Shown here in pieces: positions 14,670 through 17,268 of a stretch of 17,268 bases of DNA. The notes under the pieces are model-generated. The model searched no databases. It was not told the origin of the DNA and saw only the letters and a list, made by a program, of their open reading frames with translations. Both the position numbers and the translations under genes were made by a program. The stretch is taken from positions 1 through 17,268 of the forward strand of contig JACCUS010000168.1 in assembly GCA_013811715.1 (NCBI GenBank). Reading direction: 5' to 3'. This DNA comes from Nocardioidaceae bacterium. Its GTDB lineage: Bacteria; Actinomycetota; Actinomycetes; Propionibacteriales; Nocardioidaceae. Each line of letters opens with the position of its first letter. Position 1 is the first letter of the stretch.

Positions 14670-15157
14670 GTTCGGTACTGACGATGGAGTCGCCGGTCGG
14701 CACGTTGAAACTCGTCTCGGACGGTGCTGCACTGACTCACGTCCTGTTCGTCGACGAGCCTTGCAGCGAGCTCGCTGGGTGCGCGGGCGACCCAGTCCTC
14801 CTCGAGGGCCGCCGCCAGCTCGATCGCTACTTCGCGGGTGGGCAGCAACCGTTCGACCTGCCGCTGTCGGCTCAGGGCACGAGCTTCCAGCGGCGCGTGT
14901 GGGCAGAGTTGGCGATGATCCGCTACGGTGCGACGGCGTCGTACGGCGACATCGCTACCCGTCTCGGGATGCCTCTGGGTGGTTCACGCGCCGTCGGGCT
15001 CGCCAACGGCTCCAACCCGATCGCGATCGTGGTTCCCTGCCATCGCGTGATCGGGTCCGACGGCAGGCTCACCGGCTACGCCGGCGGCCTGGAGCGCAAG
15101 CAGTTCTTGTTGGGCCTGGAGTCACGGGCAGCGGCACAGCAGCCGCTCTTCGCATAG
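14666..15157 (+). CDS. ogt: Methylated-DNA--protein-cysteine methyltransferase
   Basis: This 163-residue suicide enzyme removes O6-alkyl groups from guanine by transfer to its own cysteine. The active-site motif is PCHRV with acceptor Cys125, in NPIAIVVPCHRVIGSDG. The DNA-binding helix region RAVGLANGSNP (Arg108 as the likely arginine finger) is intact, and SYGDIA precedes it. The C-terminus GYAGGLERKQFLLGLE is typical. The start ATG 14666 overlaps the stop of the Ada/AlkA gene by 4 bp, so the two repair functions are co-translated and probably co-induced. Together they cover N- and O-alkyl lesions. No terminator hairpin is obvious in the 21-bp gap to the convergent ndgR stop. Confidence 0.96.
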   Translation: MSSVLTMESPVGTLKLVSDGAALTHVLFVDEPCSELAGCAGDPVLLEGRRQLDRYFAGGQQPFDLPLSAQGTSFQRRVWAELAMIRYGATASYGDIATRLGMPLGGSRAVGLANGSNPIAIVVPCHRVIGSDGRLTGYAGGLERKQFLLGLESRAAAQQPLFA

Positions 15158-15178
15158 TGACGCGGGTGCGGGCTCGGG

Positions 15179-15907
15179 TCATTCGCCGGTGCGGCGAAAG
15201 GACTCGCTGAGTCGATCGGCGGCCGCCAACACGGCAGGAGCATGCATCCGGCCGGGCTGGCGGCTCATCCGCTCGAGGGGCCCCGACACCGAGACCGCGG
15301 CGATCACCTTGCCTGTGGGTGACCGCACACCCGCAGAGACAGAGGCGACTCCGGTCTCGCGCTCGCCGACGCTTTGCGCCCAACCCCGGCGACGGGTGCT
15401 GGACAGGGTGGCAGCGTTGAACGCTGCGCCTTTCAGCCCGGGGCCCAGTCGCTGCGGTTCCTCCCATGCCAACAGGATCTGAGCGGCCGAACCTGCGAGC
15501 ATGCTCAGCCGGCTGCCGACCGGGATCGAGTCGCGGAGTCCGGACTGTCGCTCGGCCGCTGCGACACAGATGCGGAACTCGCCCTGGCGACGAAACAGCT
15601 GCGCGGACTCGCCTGTGATGTCTCGCAGCCGTGCCAGCACCGGACCCGCGGCGGCCAGCAGTCGATCGTCTCCGGCTGCAGATGACAGCTCACCGAGACG
15701 TGGGCCCAGCGTGAAGCGTCCTTGCACGTCTCTCGCCACGAGACGGTGGTGTTCGAGCGCGACCGCGAGTCGGTGGGCTGTCGGGCGGGCCAAGCCGGTT
15801 GCGGCCACGAGCCCTGCCAAGGTGGCCGGTCCAGGTTCGAGGGCAGCGAGCACGCGTGCCGCCTTGTCGAGAACGCCCACTCCGCTGGAGTCGTCACTGC
15901 TGTCCAT
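15179..15907 (-). CDS. ndgR: IclR-family transcriptional regulator NdgR/LtbR-type
   Basis: This 242-residue IclR-type regulator has an N-terminal winged helix (about 12-70: VLDKAARVLAALEPGPATLA, then TGLARPTAHRLAVALEHHRLV, then RFTLGPRLGEL). A C-terminal ligand-sensing domain follows (ESAQLFRRQGEFRICVA, SRLSMLAGSAAQILLAW, ETGVASVSAGVRSPTGKVIAAVSVSGPLERM). Sequence and position before hup match NdgR (Streptomyces), LtbR (Corynebacterium) and Rv2989, which control leuCD and other amino-acid genes. In those genomes leuC and leuD lie divergently next to it; here they are absent and the next gene is HU. The ATG at 15907 has no SD; a promoter is placed so that transcription would start at the ATG. 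Confidence 0.92.
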   Translation of the reverse strand: MDSSDDSSGVGVLDKAARVLAALEPGPATLAGLVAATGLARPTAHRLAVALEHHRLVARDVQGRFTLGPRLGELSSAAGDDRLLAAAGPVLARLRDITGESAQLFRRQGEFRICVAAAERQSGLRDSIPVGSRLSMLAGSAAQILLAWEEPQRLGPGLKGAAFNAATLSSTRRRGWAQSVGERETGVASVSAGVRSPTGKVIAAVSVSGPLERMSRQPGRMHAPAVLAAADRLSESFRRTGE

Positions 15908-15913
15908 GGTGCG

Positions 15914-15942
15914 ATATTGCCGTCTCGGATATTGACACGCAA
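15914..15942 (-). promoter_or_regulatory. ndgR promoter with direct-repeat element
   Basis: On the minus strand, TTGCGT (15942-15937) and CAATAT (15919-15914) are 17 nt apart, and six nt separate the -10 from the ATG at 15907, implying a leaderless mRNA. CAATATC occurs twice (15934-15928 and 15919-15913) with GAGAC between, covering the spacer and the -10. This is a plausible self-operator; the site itself is inferred. Confidence 0.5.
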
Positions 15943-16145
15943 CTCCGAGGATGGCTCTGAGTTCACATCACCGAGCTAGGCGAAAGCTCCATCTGGCAAG
16001 GGGAAACGGACTTTCCGCCCGATGCCGGGTGGACGTCGGTCTGGCACGGGTCGGGCCACCAGGTCGAAACCGCGGCCGCTGGACGGCGAAGAAAGCCTCA
16101 CAAAATAAGGGACTTCGTTGGGTGTGTCGCACGGCAATGCGGTTC
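15943..16145. other. Intergenic region between ndgR and hup where leuCD would be expected
   Basis: I see no convincing gene here and no leuC or leuD fragment. Two short inverted repeats are visible: GAGCT/AGCTC (15973-15977 with 15985-15989) and GGAAA/TTTCC (16002-16006 with 16012-16016). The short ORF at 15951-16157 has no gene-like features. Confidence 0.5.
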
Positions 16146-16151
16146 TATGAT
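16146..16151 (+). promoter_or_regulatory. Putative -10 box of the HU gene
   Basis: TATGAT is a near-consensus -10. A weak TGTGTC sits 17 nt upstream at 16123-16128 as a possible -35. It implies a leader of roughly 58 nt before the TTG start. Confidence 0.5.
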
Positions 16152-16169
16152 GAATAGCGTTTCACCAAA

Positions 16170-16187
16170 GTCGAGCATGGGCTCGAC
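16170..16187 (+). other. Leader stem-loop upstream of the HU gene
   Basis: GTCGAGC (16170-16176) and GCTCGAC (16181-16187) pair perfectly around the loop ATGG. It lies within the predicted 5' untranslated region. It could stabilise the mRNA, or be a protein-binding operator, since it is also a DNA palindrome. Confidence 0.5.
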
Positions 16188-16203
16188 CAGTCCGAGTTCA
16201 CGA

Positions 16204-16217
16204 AAGGGTAGTCCCTT
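16204..16217 (+). other. Small hairpin covering the SD of the HU gene
   Basis: AAGGG (16204-16208, the core of the SD AAAGGG) can pair with CCCTT (16213-16217), which overlaps the first two bases of the TTG start. The loop is TAGT. The stem is short (5 bp), so occlusion would be partial. Confidence 0.4.
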
Positions 16218-17268
16218 GAACAAGAGTCAACTCATCGCCGCCATCTCGCAGCACTTCGAGGGCAACAAGAAGGCCGCACAACATGCCCTCGAGTCCGTAC
16301 TCGACACCGTCACGCGCGAATTAGTCAAGGGCGAGAAGGTTGCCATCACCGGCTTCGGAGCCTTCGAGAAGGCGATCCGCCCGGCCCGGATGGTCCGCAA
16401 CCCTCGCACCGGGGAGCGCAAGCACGCGAAGAAGACCGCAGTTCCGAGGTTCAGGGCAGGGGCGGACTTGAAGGCGGTGGTGTCCGGTGAGAAGAAGCTG
16501 CCAAGGTCCGCGGCCACCACCGCCGCCCGGGCGACCTCGAAGCGAACGACCTCTGCGCCGGCGAAGAAGTCATCAGCGAAGAAGTCACCGGCCAGGTCCG
16601 CTGCGGCCAAAGCTTCGACGGCGGCGAAGAAGTCCACGGCGAAGAAGTCCACGGCGAAGAAGTCACCGGCGAAGAAGTCACCGGCCAAGAAGTCACCGGC
16701 CAAGAAGTCAGCTGCCACCAGACCACCGGCCAAGAAGTCGGCGGTGCAGAACTCGACGGTCGAGAAGGCGACGGGAACGAAGGCTTCGTCGACCACCGGG
16801 AGCGCACCTACCGCTTCGAAGCGGGCGGCCAAGAAGGGCCGGGCGAAGCCGGCCGAGCCAGCCACCAACTCCGCTCGGAAAGCGGCCCCGACGAATGCCT
16901 CCAAGCGGGCATCGTCTGCTGCGGTGATCTCCACGCGCCCCGCGGGCAAGCGACCAGCCCAAACGGTCGGGACCAAGCAGGTGCAGGGGTGGGCAGCTAG
17001 GGAACTACGTACGGTACGCAAGACCGTCGAGGCCGAACTCAACCAGCTGCGCACCGAGTACGAAGAGACGATGATCACCCTGACCGACCTGCAGCAGACC
17101 GTGAACGACAGCTCGGGCGACGATCAGGCCGACGCGGGCAGCAAGACCTTCGAGCGGGAGCACGAGATGTCGCTGGCCAACAACCGCTTGGACCTGATCA
17201 CCCAGCTCGAGCATGCGCTGGTCCGCATTGCCGACGGAAGCTACGGCAGGTGTGAGAGCTGTGGCGAA
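16216..17268 (+). CDS. HU nucleoid protein fused to a DksA/TraR zinc-finger domain (partial at right edge)
   Basis: The frame is open for 351 codons from TTG 16216 to the window end with no stop. Residues 1-95 are an HU/HupB DNA-binding domain: MNKSQLIAAI, VAITGFGAFEKAIRPARMVR, NPRTGE, VPRFRAGADLKAVVSG. Residues 96-255 are a Lys/Ala/Ser/Pro-rich basic tail with AKKS(P/T) repeats, as in mycobacterial HupB and histone H1. From about residue 260 the sequence is a DksA/TraR-type domain: coiled-coil ELRTVRKTVEAELNQLRTEY, then DDQADAGSKTFEREHEMSLA and GSYGRCESCGE. Cys346 and Cys349 are the first pair of the C4 zinc finger; the second pair lies beyond the edge. HupB compacts and protects DNA; DksA/TraR proteins act on RNA polymerase. 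I know these as separate actinobacterial proteins, each with a basic tail, so one polypeptide is unusual. The TTG start is supported by AAAGGG seven nt upstream and by family N-termini. Confidence 0.88.
   Translation, partial: MNKSQLIAAISQHFEGNKKAAQHALESVLDTVTRELVKGEKVAITGFGAFEKAIRPARMVRNPRTGERKHAKKTAVPRFRAGADLKAVVSGEKKLPRSAATTAARATSKRTTSAPAKKSSAKKSPARSAAAKASTAAKKSTAKKSTAKKSPAKKSPAKKSPAKKSAATRPPAKKSAVQNSTVEKATGTKASSTTGSAPTASKRAAKKGRAKPAEPATNSARKAAPTNASKRASSAAVISTRPAGKRPAQTVGTKQVQGWAARELRTVRKTVEAELNQLRTEYEETMITLTDLQQTVNDSSGDDQADAGSKTFEREHEMSLANNRLDLITQLEHALVRIADGSYGRCESCGE
16624..16713 (+). repeat. Six in-frame 15-bp tandem repeats in the basic tail
   Basis: Six consecutive units of the form GC(G/C)AAGAAGTC(A/C) plus a final codon (ACG, CCG or GCT) encode A-K-K-S-T/P/A pentapeptides. 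Because the unit is 15 bp, copy-number change would alter tail length without breaking the frame. Confidence 0.9.

Noticed and set aside
15943..16145. leuC/leuD remnants in the ndgR-hup gap
   Set aside because: I looked for conserved LeuC or LeuD coding fragments on both strands and saw none, so the genes are absent rather than decaying in place.
16624..16713. CRISPR-like or intergenic tandem array
   Set aside because: The repeats are contiguous without spacers, in frame, and encode AKKS(P/T) as in HupB tails.

Overview
The window comes from a high-GC Gram-positive genome. It is most likely an actinobacterium, and I would guess Propionibacteriales/Nocardioidaceae, though that rank is inference. 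The evidence is strong G/C at third codon positions, frequent GTG starts, TAnnnT -10 boxes placed 6-8 nt before start codons, a lysine/alanine-rich HU protein, an NdgR/LtbR-type IclR regulator, and the order serA ... FAH-family hydrolase - gltX ... tRNA-Gln/tRNA-Glu ... IclR ... HU. That order matches the actinobacterial ilv/leu neighbourhood.

Layout, left to right. 1-733 (-) is a PQQ-type glucose/sorbosone dehydrogenase lipoprotein cut by the left edge. 888-1982 (+) is a cytosolic Asp-box (BNR) beta-propeller. A possible small membrane ORF starts at 2070. 2252-3268 (+) is an IlvC (ketol-acid reductoisomerase) homologue with a lost metal ligand. 3407-4996 (+) is serA. 5004-5570 (-) is a small SAM methyltransferase. 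5673-6782 (+) is ilvE. 6803-8293 (+) is a membrane Ser/Thr kinase, followed by FAH hydrolase, gltX and a CPBP membrane protease, packed with short gaps or overlaps. tRNA-Gln(CUG) and tRNA-Glu(CUC) follow, then a strong bidirectional terminator. 11871-13020 (-) is a secreted beta-propeller gene broken by a 10-bp tandem duplication. 13140-15157 (+) is a two-gene alkylation-repair operon (Ada/AlkA fusion plus Ogt). 15179-15907 (-) is ndgR. 16216 to the right edge (+) is an HU gene whose frame runs without a stop into a DksA/TraR zinc-finger domain.

Three things stand out. First, the last gene encodes HU DNA-binding domain + basic AKKS-repeat linker + DksA/TraR domain as one polypeptide, which would join nucleoid organisation to RNA-polymerase control; its leader has hairpins, one covering the Shine-Dalgarno sequence. 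Second, the branched-chain/leucine locus looks hollowed out: serA, ilvE, the FAH gene, gltX, ndgR and hup remain, but ilvBN, leuB and leuCD are missing from their usual places and the IlvC here lacks a catalytic Asp. Third, removing one copy of a 10-bp tandem repeat exactly restores the frame of the 11871-13020 gene, so it is a recent mutation, a slippage switch or an assembly error.

How the genes fit together: serA and ilvE are amino-acid enzymes, gltX with the Gln/Glu tRNAs forms a translation block, and Ada/AlkA and Ogt repair alkylated DNA. NdgR is left without its usual adjacent leuCD target. All calls come from reading the sequence and remembered family motifs; no database search was run.
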